From: an uncultured Sphingomonadaceae bacterium
Lineage (GTDB): Bacteria; Pseudomonadota; Alphaproteobacteria; Sphingomonadales; Sphingomonadaceae
Length of the DNA stretch: 64,000 nucleotides
Direction of reading: 5' to 3'
Assembly (NCBI GenBank): GCA_937995515.1
Contig: CALKJZ010000016.1
Span: 18,778-82,777, forward strand
A model generated the notes under the pieces. The model was not told where the DNA came from. It saw nothing but the letters and a program-made list of their open reading frames with translations, and searched no databases. The translations under genes and the position numbers were made by a program. Every line of letters begins with the position of its first letter. Within the stretch, counting starts at the first letter, position 1. Shown piece after piece: positions 47,489 to 56,118 of this stretch.

Positions 47489-48598
47489 TCATGCAGCGCG
47501 GATCCGGGTGACGGCCTCTTCGAACATGCGCTGCTGTTCCGGCCCCTGCCATGTGCCCCACTCCGACCGCTCCATGCCCACGCCGGTCGGGAAGATGACC
47601 GGATTGGCGGCGAACTCCGGCGGCATCAGCGCCTTGGCCGCGCCATTGGGGGTGGGATAGAGGATCGTCTCGGCGATGTGCCTGCCCGCTTCGGCATCGA
47701 GGAGGAAGTTGATGAAGCGGTGGGCCAGCTCCGGCCTCGGCGCACCCTTCGGGATGCACAGCGTGTCGGCGTTGAGCAGCGACCCCTCGCGGGGGACGAC
47801 GAAATCGATGTCCGGATCCTCGCGCATCACCTGGGCGATGTCGCCATTGGTCTCGAGCACGAGATCCACGTCGCCGGCGAGCAGCATGTCCTGCCCGTCG
47901 TCGTCGTGGAAGCGCTTGATGGCAGGCTTCTGGCGCGCGAGCATCTGCTCGACCTGGCGCGCGATCTCGGGCGACACCGCGTTCAGCGAATGGCCGAGAT
48001 ATTTGGCGCCGAGACGGATGAGGTCGGCGGATTCGGAGGTGAGCGCAATCCGGCCACGGTAGAGCTCGCTGTCGAACAGCCATTTCCAGCTGTCGGGCGG
48101 CTCGACGACGCGCGACTTGCGATAGCCGATGCCGAGCACCAGCCAGGTGTAGGGCACGGAATGGCGCGGTGGCGGGTCGTAGGGCGGCTCGGCGAACTCG
48201 GGCAGGATGTTGGCGAGGTTGGGGATGGCGGCAAGATCGAGCGGGAGGAGCATGTTCGCCTCCACCATCCGGGTGACGAACTCGTTCGATGGCACGATCA
48301 CGTCATAGCCGGGGTTGCCGGCCTTGAGCTTTGCGAACAGCTCGTCGTTGGTGGCGAAATAGGAGGCGCGGACCTCGATGCCGGTGGCCGCCCGGAAGTC
48401 TGCAAGCGTGGTCTCGCCGATGTAGGTATCCCAAGTGTAGAAGTTCAGCCGCTCGGCGTCGGACCGCCGGCCGCAGCCGGCCAGCGAGAGGCCAATGGCC
48501 GAAAGGCCCATGGCCGAGAGAAAGGAGCGGCGGCCGATCCTGGTGCCGCGCCTGCCGGACCTGGTGCCGCACTCGATACCGTTTGCGTGCATGGCCAT
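47489..48598 (-). CDS. Spermidine/putrescine-type substrate-binding lipoprotein (PotD/PotF-like)
   Basis: 369 residues from ATG 48598 (48592 is an alternative). The leader has a twin-arginine motif (RR at 23-24 before SFLSAMG) and a lipobox ending at Cys42 (LAGC), so it is probably exported by Tat and anchored to a membrane. The mature part starts LNFYTWDTYIG, characteristic of polyamine-binding proteins, with the later segments NDELFAKL and TWLVLGIGYRKS. First gene of the transporter operon. Confidence 0.93.
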   Translation of the reverse strand: MAMHANGIECGTRSGRRGTRIGRRSFLSAMGLSAIGLSLAGCGRRSDAERLNFYTWDTYIGETTLADFRAATGIEVRASYFATNDELFAKLKAGNPGYDVIVPSNEFVTRMVEANMLLPLDLAAIPNLANILPEFAEPPYDPPPRHSVPYTWLVLGIGYRKSRVVEPPDSWKWLFDSELYRGRIALTSESADLIRLGAKYLGHSLNAVSPEIARQVEQMLARQKPAIKRFHDDDGQDMLLAGDVDLVLETNGDIAQVMREDPDIDFVVPREGSLLNADTLCIPKGAPRPELAHRFINFLLDAEAGRHIAETILYPTPNGAAKALMPPEFAANPVIFPTGVGMERSEWGTWQGPEQQRMFEEAVTRIRAA

Positions 48599-48623
48599 GC
48601 CCCTGCCTATCTCGACCGACGCC

Positions 48624-48652
48624 TGTCTAGCGGAGGAATGGCGACAGGTTAA
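48624..48652 (-). promoter_or_regulatory. Candidate promoter with overlapping inverted repeat, pot-type operon
   Basis: Minus strand TTAACC, 17 bases, TAGACA, ending 26 bp upstream of the binding-protein ATG. An inverted repeat CCTGTC-N15-GACAGG (48622-48648) overlaps both boxes and could be an operator. Confidence 0.4.
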
Positions 48653-48695
48653 GCGCCAGCGCCGGGGAGTGTCCTGATCCTGGCCCGCGCCGCCA

Positions 48696-49712
48696 TCAGC
48701 GGCGGCGGGAGGTGCGCGGCGGCTCCGCGCTTCCCTGCTCGACGAGGCTGGTGAGCAGGAAGTCGTTGAGATCGGCCGGCTCCGCGAGCATGTCTGCAAC
48801 GTGGAGGCTGCTGCCGCGCTGGCGGGCGGCCATCACGCTGAAGCCGGCGTTCAGCAGCGCATCCACATTGCTGTCGCGGGCTTCGCGGCTCGGCCCGCCG
48901 AGGACAACGGCGATCAGTCGCCTGCCGTCGCGGATGGCCGATGCGGCAAGCGTGAAGCCGGCAGCGCGGGTGAAGCCGGTCTTGATTCCGTCGACGCCGC
49001 GGGTGGTGCGCAGAAGGCCGTTGTGGTTGCGCAGCATCTGCCCGGCGACATGCGCTTCGGTTTCCTGGAAGTACCGGTAATATTGCGGGAAGCTCTCGAT
49101 GAAAGCGCGGGAGAGAAGGTAGATGTCGCGCGCCGTGGTGACCTGCCGCGCGTCCGGCAGGCCGGAGGCGTTGACAAAGCGCGTGTTGCGCATGCCGAGC
49201 TGGCGCGCCCGCTCGGTCATCAGCTCGCCGAACCGGTCTTCCGAGCCGGCGAGCCGCTCGGCAACCGCGGTTGCCACATCGTTGGCCGACCGGGTGGCAA
49301 GCGCGCGCACGGCCTGTTCGACGGTGATGCTGTCTCCAGCCGGAATCCCGAGCTTGGTCGGCGGGCGGGCGGCGGCATTCCGGCTGAAGACGATCTGGTC
49401 GTCGAGCGACATGGTGCCCGCTGCCACCCGCTCGAGCAGCAGGTAGATGGTCATCACCTTGGTGATCGAGGCGGGGAAGCGCTGTTCGTCGGCGTGGCGC
49501 GCGTAGAGGATTTCACCCGTGTCGGCGTCTGCGAGGAAGGCGGCATAGCGCGGCTGCTGGAACAGGCTGGCGCCAGAGGCTGCCGCGCGCGCCTGTGGCG
49601 AGGAAACAGCAAGGGCCAGCGCACAGGCGAGCATGGACCACGCCCCGGGCCGGATGCGAACAGACCGGCTGGCCTCTGGCCCGGCGGTCCGGCGGATGCT
49701 TCCACGTCGCAT
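48696..49712 (-). CDS. D-alanyl-D-alanine carboxypeptidase (penicillin-binding protein 5/6 type)
   Basis: 338 residues. Periplasmic peptidoglycan carboxypeptidase of peptidase family S11. Signal sequence at about residues 24-44 (ALALAVSSPQARA). Catalytic motifs: S82-I-T-K85 (SITK), SAN in the ATRSANDVATAV segment and KTG in VDGIKTGFTRAAG. It is shorter than DacA and lacks the long C-terminal amphipathic domain, leaving a short Arg-rich tail. Divergent from lipB with only 43 bp between starts, so their promoters must overlap. Confidence 0.95.
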   Translation of the reverse strand: MRRGSIRRTAGPEASRSVRIRPGAWSMLACALALAVSSPQARAAASGASLFQQPRYAAFLADADTGEILYARHADEQRFPASITKVMTIYLLLERVAAGTMSLDDQIVFSRNAAARPPTKLGIPAGDSITVEQAVRALATRSANDVATAVAERLAGSEDRFGELMTERARQLGMRNTRFVNASGLPDARQVTTARDIYLLSRAFIESFPQYYRYFQETEAHVAGQMLRNHNGLLRTTRGVDGIKTGFTRAAGFTLAASAIRDGRRLIAVVLGGPSREARDSNVDALLNAGFSVMAARQRGSSLHVADMLAEPADLNDFLLTSLVEQGSAEPPRTSRRR

Positions 49713-49755
49713 GATCCGTCCCTATCAGAGGCTTGGAATCGTGGGAAGCCGAGAC

Positions 49756-50436
49756 GTGACCGACATGGAGGTGGAGTGGCGGGTCGAGCCAGCCCCGGTT
49801 GCCTATCGGGCGGCGGTTGCCGCAATGGAGGCGCGTGCAACCGAGGTGCGCGCCGGGACGGCGCCGGAGCTTGTCTGGCTGCTTGAGCATCCGCCCGTCG
49901 TGACGGCGGGCACCAGCGCGCGGATGGCCGACCTCTTGGACACCGGGCGGTTTCCGCTAGAGCCCAGCGGCCGCGGCGGGCAGCTGACCTTCCACGGCCC
50001 CGGTCAGCGCGTCGTCTATCTTGTGCTCGACCTTGCCCGGCGCGGGCGGGATGTGCGGCATTTCGTCTTCGCTCTCGAGGCCTGGGCGATCGATGCGCTG
50101 GCTCGCCTCGGAGTGGTGGCAGGGCGCGATCCGCGCGGCACGGGCGTGTGGATTGCCGACCAGCCGGAGGCGCGCAAGCTGTGCGCGATCGGCGTGCGGG
50201 TGCGCAAATGGGTGAGCCTGCACGGCATGGCGATAAATGTGGCGACCGACCTTTCCGCCTTCGACGCGATCGTTGCCTGCGGAATCCCGGGGGCCCGGCC
50301 GGCCCGGCTTGCCGATCATCTCCCGGGCGTGACGATGGGCGCGCTCGATGACGCTCTGGCCGCGACACTTGGGCCGTTTCTGGAGCGGCTTGCCGCTGGA
50401 GCGTCTGCCCTTGAGGCCCGCGCCCTTTCCCGGTAG
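49756..50436 (+). CDS. lipB: Octanoyl-[acyl-carrier-protein]:protein N-octanoyltransferase
   Basis: 226 residues from GTG 49756 (GGGAAG 7 bases upstream); ATG 49765 is the alternative. Transfers octanoyl from ACP to lipoyl domains in lipoate synthesis. Conserved RGGQLTFHGPGQ, the catalytic Lys in RKLCAIGVRV and the catalytic Cys in VACGIPG. Usual length. LipA is not in the window. Confidence 0.95.
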   Translation: MTDMEVEWRVEPAPVAYRAAVAAMEARATEVRAGTAPELVWLLEHPPVVTAGTSARMADLLDTGRFPLEPSGRGGQLTFHGPGQRVVYLVLDLARRGRDVRHFVFALEAWAIDALARLGVVAGRDPRGTGVWIADQPEARKLCAIGVRVRKWVSLHGMAINVATDLSAFDAIVACGIPGARPARLADHLPGVTMGALDDALAATLGPFLERLAAGASALEARALSR

Positions 50437-50515
50437 ACGCTCAGGCGGGCGTCAGGGCAGGGTCGCCCTTGCGTTCGTGCAACGGAATCGTGCAGCGAAT
50501 TCGAGGAGTGAGGAC

Positions 50516-50782
50516 ATGGGTGAAATCTTCATGCGAATGCAAGGGTTCTGGGTCGTTTCGGGCGCCGCGCTGCTGCTGGCTGCCTGTGGTGGCGGCTCCA
50601 GCCAGCCCGAGGCGCCGGAGACGACCTCCACCCAGACGGACGTGATCGTGGACGAGACCGCGCCGGCCGACGAATCCGCGCAGGACATGATGGCAGCCAT
50701 GCCCGAGACCGAGGCCGCCCCGATGGACCCGATGGCGCAGCCTGCCGAAGCGCCGGCTGCCGATGCGGCCAGCGGCAACTGA
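50516..50782 (+). CDS. Small acidic lipoprotein, unknown function
   Basis: 88 residues, ATG 50516 with a GGAGTGAGG ribosome site. N-terminal helix and lipobox LLAAC (Cys24) predict a membrane-anchored lipoprotein. The mature part is low complexity, rich in Ala, Pro, Glu, Asp and Met (for example MMAAMPETEAAPMDPMAQP). I do not recognise a family; such Met/acidic repeats occur in some metal-binding proteins, but that is only a suggestion. Confidence 0.65.
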   Translation: MGEIFMRMQGFWVVSGAALLLAACGGGSSQPEAPETTSTQTDVIVDETAPADESAQDMMAAMPETEAAPMDPMAQPAEAPAADAASGN

Positions 50783-50858
50783 CGCGGAAGTTGACAAGCG
50801 CCGGGCAGTTCCAGGGGAGCGCCGCAGTGGGCGCTCCCCGCTTGAGGGAGGAAAAGCA

Positions 50859-51161
50859 GTGAGCCTTGACGATCTGACCGCCGGCATGCGCGAGCGCGTT
50901 GCCAGGAATGGGGCCATCATGGGCAAGACCGTGATCTTCGACTTTGGCGACGACGGGGCCGTGCGCATCGACGGTAAGGCCGATCCTGCCGTCGTAGACA
51001 ATGTGAATGGCGAAGCCGACTGCCGGGTCAAGGTCTCGATGGGCGACTTCATGGAGATCGCGGCAGGCAAGCAAAATGCGCAGATGGCCTTCATGATGGG
51101 CAAGCTGAAGGTCGAGGGCGACATGGGCATTGCCATGCAGCTTGGGAAGATTCTCGGCTGA
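50859..51161 (+). CDS. SCP2 sterol-binding domain protein
   Basis: 100 residues, GTG start with GGGAGG upstream. One SCP2 (sterol carrier protein 2) domain: ADCRVKVSMGDFMEIAAGKQNAQMAFMMGKLKVEGDMG-type core in its second half. Such stand-alone domains bind lipids or acyl chains in the cytoplasm. It overlaps the next gene by one base (TGATG). Confidence 0.92.
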   Translation: MSLDDLTAGMRERVARNGAIMGKTVIFDFGDDGAVRIDGKADPAVVDNVNGEADCRVKVSMGDFMEIAAGKQNAQMAFMMGKLKVEGDMGIAMQLGKILG

Positions 51162-51778
51162 TGGGGTTGCCGGCCGCGCGCGGGGGGGCATTGTTCAGGG
51201 CACTCCGCGCCGCAGCGGCGCTCGCCACTTGGCTCGTCAGCGCTGCCGGTTCGGCCAGTGCCGTCGTGGCGACCGGCGACCCGCCGGGGCTCAACCCGCG
51301 CGAGGCGCGTGCGCATGCGATCTGGACCATCCGCTCGGGCCTCAATGTTGCCGCTCTCCAGTGCCAGTTCTCGCCGTTTCTGATGACGGTGCCGAACTAC
51401 AACGCGCTGCTTCGTCAGCATACCGACGAGATGGGCGAGGCCTTCCGGACCCTGACCGGCTTCTTCGTCCGGACCCAGGGCCCGCGCACGGGGCAGCGGG
51501 CGTTCGACACCTACGCGACGCGCACCAACCAGAATTGGGCGACGTTCGATGCCCAGTACAGCTTCTGCGACGCTGCAGCGCTTGTGGGGCGGCGGGCGCT
51601 CGCCGTGCCGAAGGGCAGGTTCGGCGAGTTCGCCGAGACCGAGATCATCAAGCTGCGCCAGAGCCTTGATGTGAAAGTCGGGCTTGCCTCGCCGCTTGCG
51701 GCAACGCGGATCAGCTATGTGGTGACGCCCTCCCTCAAAGATCCCTGTGTTGGTCGGCCGCTCAGCAGGTGCCGCTGA
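51161..51778 (+). CDS. Periplasmic protein of unknown function
   Basis: 205 residues. Signal peptide at about residues 12-34 (ALATWLVSAAGSASA). The mature part is mostly helical with four Cys (ALQCQF, SFCDAA, KDPC, SRC) that probably form two disulfides. No family recognised; similar proteins are common as hypotheticals in sphingomonads. Coupled to the SCP2 gene. Confidence 0.75.
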   Translation: MGLPAARGGALFRALRAAAALATWLVSAAGSASAVVATGDPPGLNPREARAHAIWTIRSGLNVAALQCQFSPFLMTVPNYNALLRQHTDEMGEAFRTLTGFFVRTQGPRTGQRAFDTYATRTNQNWATFDAQYSFCDAAALVGRRALAVPKGRFGEFAETEIIKLRQSLDVKVGLASPLAATRISYVVTPSLKDPCVGRPLSRCR

Positions 51779-52108
51779 GTGCGCCGACGGGCGGCCGCGC
51801 CAGATCGTCTGACCTGAAATCGCATCCGACGGGTGCCGTACGCCCGTCCGCCTGATCTCCCTGCTCCGGCGTCGGGGTGATGCAACAGGGCCGTGATGGC
51901 CGTGGCGAGGCCGAAGGACGAGGTCGAACCTTCCGAGAAAGGCGAGGCGGGGCGTTTGGGCTGGGGGTTGCGAAGGCTGCGGGCCGGGGCGGGCGGCTGC
52001 CACGGATAGCGAGGCCGTTGTGTTGCCGGGAACCGGGGCTTGCGCGAAACAGGGCTCATGTCCCAAGCTGGCCGGGCCGCATCTGACCGCGAACATGGGC
52101 CAGCAGTC
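51779..52108. other. Intergenic stretch without a supported gene
   Basis: 330 bp between the periplasmic protein and the terminator of the OmpA gene. A 69-codon frame at 51877-52086 is Arg/Gly-rich and not credible. I see no terminator for the plus-strand genes and no RNA gene. Confidence 0.5.
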
Positions 52109-52146
52109 CAAGAAAAAGGGCCCGCTCTCCAGCGAGAGCGGGCCCT
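52109..52146 (-). terminator. Rho-independent terminator of the OmpA-family gene
   Basis: A 13-bp perfect stem (AGGGCCCGCTCTC / GAGAGCGGGCCCT) with a 4-base loop, followed on the minus strand by TTTTTCTT. It lies 20 bp after the stop codon. Confidence 0.93.
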
Positions 52147-52165
52147 GGAAGACGACTGATTTGCC

Positions 52166-53335
52166 CTAGCGGGCGCCGAAGATGATTTCGGCGCGCCTGT
52201 TCTGCGGCTCGCGCACGCCGAGCGGCGTGTCGACGAGGAGCCGGGTGAAGCCAAACCCGCGGGTTGTCATCTGGCTTTCCGGAATGCCCTTGTTGAGCAT
52301 ATAGGCCTTCACCGCGTTCGCCCGGCGCTCCGAGAGGCGCTGGTTGTAGGCGGCCGGGCCGGACGTGTCGGTGTGGCCTTCGATGACAACCGATGTCTGG
52401 CCGGTCTGCATATAGGCCTCCGCAGCCCGATCGAGGATGGCCGCAGCCTCTGGCGTGATATCTGCCTTGTCCCAGTCGAAGAACACCAAGAAGGGCCCGG
52501 GCACGACCACGGCCGGAGGCGGCGGTGGCGGAGGAGGCGGAGGAGGCGGCGGAGGCGGCGGAGGCGGAGGCGGCGCCTCCGGTTCGAACAGGTTGAACGT
52601 CAGGCCCACCAGGAAGCTGTGGGTCCGGTGGCGTCCCTCGATGTCACGGCCGTTGGTGGTGACCATGCTGAGATCGGGAACGTTGAAAAAGCGATACTTG
52701 AAACCGAGGTCAACCTTGTCGCTCAGCGCATAGCGCATGCCGGCGATCGCCTGCCAGGCAAAACCGGTGTCGCTGTCGTCGTTGTAGGCGACTCCGAAGT
52801 CCTCGAGCTGCCAGATGTGCGCCTTGGTGCGGGCGATGCCGACGCCACCGCCAACGAAACCGGACCAGCGGCTCTCGTTTCCGCCGAAATCAAACATGCC
52901 GTTCAGCATGAAGGAGAGTACACGGGTGTTCCCGCCCGGATCGGAGTAGACCCCGGTGCACGGCTGGCCGGACGAGTTGAAGTTGTTGCAGGTCGACGGC
53001 GGGCTAGGGAGGGGGCCCACCGCACCGTTGACGCTCACATCCTTCAGCCGGTTATCGCGGTAGCCGACTTCGAACTCGGAGCGGAACAGACCAAAATCAT
53101 AGCCGATCTGGCCTGCCACTTCCCAGCCCGTATCATAGGCCTGGCGGAGCGCATTCGGGAAGGTGATGCCGGTGGTCGGCGGGTTGGTCTGCACGAACGG
53201 ACCGAGCCCGAAGTTCGCTGCTTCGGCGATCGCGGCGCCGCCCTCGATCCCAATATACCATGCCTTGTCGCGCGCGTGGGCGGACCCCGCGAGCACCGTG
53301 GATGCGAGCGCGGCCGCAACGGCGTATTTCAACAT
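52166..53335 (-). CDS. OmpA-family outer-membrane protein with polyproline linker
   Basis: 389 residues from ATG 53335 (AAGGGG six bases upstream); an ATG at 53350 would add five residues. Signal peptide residues 1-21 (AxA cut at SAHA). An 8-strand-type barrel follows (residues ~22-245), with one Cys pair in a loop, then 20 consecutive prolines (255-274) and a C-terminal OmpA peptidoglycan-binding domain (FFDWDKADITPEA, EGHTDTSG, LSERRANAVKAYM). It anchors the outer membrane to the cell wall. Strong terminator follows. Confidence 0.95.
   Translation of the reverse strand: MLKYAVAAALASTVLAGSAHARDKAWYIGIEGGAAIAEAANFGLGPFVQTNPPTTGITFPNALRQAYDTGWEVAGQIGYDFGLFRSEFEVGYRDNRLKDVSVNGAVGPLPSPPSTCNNFNSSGQPCTGVYSDPGGNTRVLSFMLNGMFDFGGNESRWSGFVGGGVGIARTKAHIWQLEDFGVAYNDDSDTGFAWQAIAGMRYALSDKVDLGFKYRFFNVPDLSMVTTNGRDIEGRHRTHSFLVGLTFNLFEPEAPPPPPPPPPPPPPPPPPPPPAVVVPGPFLVFFDWDKADITPEAAAILDRAAEAYMQTGQTSVVIEGHTDTSGPAAYNQRLSERRANAVKAYMLNKGIPESQMTTRGFGFTRLLVDTPLGVREPQNRRAEIIFGAR
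52514..52573. repeat. Trinucleotide-like tract coding 20 prolines
   Basis: Twenty consecutive CCN codons, mostly CCG and CCT on the coding strand, inside the OmpA-family gene. The repetitive GC tract is prone to slippage in multiples of three, which would change linker length without frameshift. Confidence 0.85.
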
Positions 53336-53378
53336 GACTGTCCCCTTCATTAGCAGGCGAAGTGCCGGAGCCGGGGGC

Positions 53379-53407
53379 ATCTAGCCGAGGCACTCGGGGG
53401 ATATCAA
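53379..53407 (-). promoter_or_regulatory. Candidate promoter of the OmpA-family gene
   Basis: Minus strand TTGATA, 17 bases, CTAGAT, ending 43 bp before the ATG. The -35 matches well, the -10 poorly. An inverted repeat (GGCACT-N12-AGTGCC, 53389-53412) overlaps the -35. Confidence 0.35.
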
Positions 53408-53472
53408 GTGCCCAACCGCGGAAATCTGTGACGGCAAAGCAACATGAATCGGTCAATTCCGGCGGCAGGCCG

Positions 53473-53934
53473 TCAGGTAACAAATCCGAGACTACGCAAA
53501 ACCGATTGCAGCGCCACGATCGCCGTACGGGCCTCCACATCTGCAACGGCGCCGCCTGATGGCGGCTCGAGCGCAACCGGGGGCCGTTCGGCCGGGCCTT
53601 CCTGGCGCCACATGGTGCCGGTCCATCGCAGCCGGAGACCCTCGTCGCCCAGCCATCCGGATATGCCGGCGGCCGGCTGGAGAAATCGCCAGCCGCCATC
53701 CGTCCACGCTGCAATCCGCCCCTCATGGCCAGCCCAGGCCCCCGAGGCCTCCGCGGGCACGATCCACATCTGACCAGGTTGCGCATCGGTCGGGGGGGTG
53801 CTCGCAGTCCGGCTCTCGAACTGCGGATGCGCAAGAAGGTCGATGGCGAGCAGCGCCTCGTTGTGCGTCACATCCTTCTGGCCCTGGCCTGCGACGAGGA
53901 GCGGGATTTCGAATCGTGGCGTCTTGCTTGTCAT
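53473..53934 (-). CDS. DUF2793 protein at the end of the GTA cluster
   Basis: 153 residues. DUF2793 is a short beta-rich domain found in phage and GTA-like tail regions of alphaproteobacteria: ARFEIPLLVAGQGQKDVTHNEAL-like start and WxxGWRFLQP repeat. It likely decorates the tail tip or fibre. Last gene of the minus-strand GTA block, 27 bp after the gp15-like gene. Ends in a short helix. Confidence 0.85.
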   Translation of the reverse strand: MTSKTPRFEIPLLVAGQGQKDVTHNEALLAIDLLAHPQFESRTASTPPTDAQPGQMWIVPAEASGAWAGHEGRIAAWTDGGWRFLQPAAGISGWLGDEGLRLRWTGTMWRQEGPAERPPVALEPPSGGAVADVEARTAIVALQSVLRSLGFVT

Positions 53935-53961
53935 GGCGGTCTCCCGGGGAGAGGCGAAGGA

Positions 53962-56118
53962 TCAGAAGGCGAATGCAAGGGGTGGGCTGGCCCGCACCGC
54001 CTCCGGCCCTGCGCCGATTGCAATCACCTGGAGCGTTCCGGCGCGCACGGGGGCCCCGGTCTCGGCGATCTGATCAGCGACCGGCCAGACCAGCGCATGG
54101 CCGGAAACCTGGCGCGAGACGGCAGCAGGCCCGCCGATCCGGCATTCGTAGGGCTGCGGCATGCCCGCCTCCTCGCTCCCCCAGCCAAACGACTGGCGCG
54201 AACGGGAAATCCAGGAAAAATGAAGATCGCCATCGGGCAACAGGCGGGCCTGGAGATGGCAGGGCGCAAGCGGTGCATGGCCGGCAGCCGTCAGGCTGAG
54301 CTCGAGCGTGGTGCCGCCCGGCGGATCGCCGCGGCCCTCGGCATGCAGCGTGACCGCCAGCCGCTCCTCGTCGACTGTCACGGGTCGTCTTGCGATCCGT
54401 GAAGGGTCGAGGCGGATGACCTGCGTGCCCGCCGGGTGACCGCCCGGCGGTATCACGGTTGCGCCGCGCCCGCGCAGCAGGCCACGCAGGCGGTAGGACC
54501 GCCCGCCCGCGTGGATCGCCTCCCGGAACTGCAGGAGTTCGCCGCCCACGAGCAGGAGATTGCCACCGGCGAGCACCGCCTCTGCGGTCGTGCTGAGGGG
54601 CGCATTCTCGTCTTCAAGGACCTCGACCAGAGGCTGGTTGCGCTCGTCCCAGATGTCGCCGGGGCCTGCTGGAAGCGGCTCGAGAAGTGTGCCAGCCCAA
54701 AGGCCGGGCGCAATGCTTCCAATTTCGACCGGTTCGGCTCCCGCGCCGGAAGAGAAGAGGATCGTGGCTCCCGCCCATCCGGCAGCGCCGCTGCCGGCCA
54801 CAAGCAGACCGGGCCGGCTTGTCGGCGCCCAGGGGTCGACTGGCGGCTCGACAGCGCGCAGGAGGGTTGCCGGCGCCGGCTGAACCGGAGAGGGCAAGCT
54901 GCGGCCCGGGTCTGCAGCCGGGGGAGTTCGGGCGCCGGCCGGCGGCAGCGCCTCACACACGATCGTGACAATCAGGGCTTCGGTGGTCTGCCGGACGACC
55001 CGCCATCGGCCAGCTACGCCTTCCACCCGCACGACATCCCCGACCGCCAGAAATATCCAGCGCATCGGCAGCGCGATCTGGAGCGTCTCGGCGCCTGCCT
55101 CCGCGCGCCGCATCCTGAGCGCTGCCACCTCGCGGGCTGCTGCGGCGGACGCGATCACCGGGGCGTCAAGACCCAGCTCACGCCCGACGCGCGGCCGCCA
55201 TTCCGTCTGCAGCCCACGCTGATAGTCGCGCTCCGGGTCGTAGTAGCCGACGCTCCACGCACCCGGACGGCGCTCCATGGCGATCGCCCGCTCGGGGGTC
55301 GCTGGCTCCTGTTCCGGGGCCGGGACCGCGCCAAGGTCGGCTGCCGGGATCAGGATCTCCCGCGGCTCGCCGCCGAGGGTGAGCTGCCCGTCCGGGTAGG
55401 CCGGATCCGCCCCAATCCAGCTGGCAAGCAGCTCCGCATTGTCGCGCCAGCGCGGCTGATCGGCAACGAAGCCAACCGTGCCGTCCGACAGTAAGGGGCG
55501 GACGGTGCATTCCGCCGATTCCATCAGGGCGCCAAGCCAGTGCGACGGCGTTTCCTCGTCGGCGAAAACCTCGAAACTGAGATTGGGCAGGCGGTTGCCG
55601 AACTCGGCGAGCGCCAGGTTCTCGAAGACCACATAGGCAAGCCCGCGATAGGCTGGTGCGCGCCCAGCGCCTTCGGCCGCAACGATCAGCGGATCGGGCG
55701 GCTGGCCGTCGAGGCCCGGGTGGACCCGCATGGTGACGGGTCCGGCAAACCTGCCATCGGCCGAACGGAACTCGCGGCCGTCGGCCCAGATCCGGCCGAT
55801 GCGCCGTATGGGCCCTGACGAGATGGCAAGCGCGAAGGAGGCGGTGGTGCCCCGCCGCGCCGAGTCCGAGCCTTTGCCTCCTGACCGGTTGCGCTGCACC
55901 GGCTGCGCCCAGATGAGGATCCCGGCCTGCCGCGCCCGCCCGAACACGCGGGGAATCGTCTCGCCGTAGGCGGAGCGCTGCACGAAGAGGTCGCGTGGCG
56001 GCGCGCGCCGGGCGCCGAACAGCGATCGGTCGATTGTTCCGCCGAGAAGCGCGCCCAGCGCGCCTCCGAGCGGCCCGCCGACCGCCTGGCCGATGGTCGA
56101 GAACAGCATCGACGCCAT
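53962..56118 (-). CDS. GTA baseplate hub / phage tail protein (gp15-like, short form)
   Basis: 718 residues. Corresponds by order and by its beta-rich sequence to the last tail gene of RcGTA (gp15, host-contact megatron). The N terminus has a glycine-rich hydrophobic segment (QAVGGPLGGALGALLGG), then the phage-tail hub-like region (ETIPRVFGRARQAGILIW), and a C-terminal part with repeated beta-sandwich text. RcGTA gp15 is well over 1,000 residues because it carries an extra TIM-barrel-like domain; that domain is not evident here. The start overlaps the gp14 stop by one base. Confidence 0.85.
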   Translation of the reverse strand: MASMLFSTIGQAVGGPLGGALGALLGGTIDRSLFGARRAPPRDLFVQRSAYGETIPRVFGRARQAGILIWAQPVQRNRSGGKGSDSARRGTTASFALAISSGPIRRIGRIWADGREFRSADGRFAGPVTMRVHPGLDGQPPDPLIVAAEGAGRAPAYRGLAYVVFENLALAEFGNRLPNLSFEVFADEETPSHWLGALMESAECTVRPLLSDGTVGFVADQPRWRDNAELLASWIGADPAYPDGQLTLGGEPREILIPAADLGAVPAPEQEPATPERAIAMERRPGAWSVGYYDPERDYQRGLQTEWRPRVGRELGLDAPVIASAAAAREVAALRMRRAEAGAETLQIALPMRWIFLAVGDVVRVEGVAGRWRVVRQTTEALIVTIVCEALPPAGARTPPAADPGRSLPSPVQPAPATLLRAVEPPVDPWAPTSRPGLLVAGSGAAGWAGATILFSSGAGAEPVEIGSIAPGLWAGTLLEPLPAGPGDIWDERNQPLVEVLEDENAPLSTTAEAVLAGGNLLLVGGELLQFREAIHAGGRSYRLRGLLRGRGATVIPPGGHPAGTQVIRLDPSRIARRPVTVDEERLAVTLHAEGRGDPPGGTTLELSLTAAGHAPLAPCHLQARLLPDGDLHFSWISRSRQSFGWGSEEAGMPQPYECRIGGPAAVSRQVSGHALVWPVADQIAETGAPVRAGTLQVIAIGAGPEAVRASPPLAFAF

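Noticed and set aside
51877..52086. 69-codon plus-strand frame in the gap before the OmpA terminator
   Set aside because: Arg/Gly-rich, no ribosome binding site, no family; treated as non-coding.
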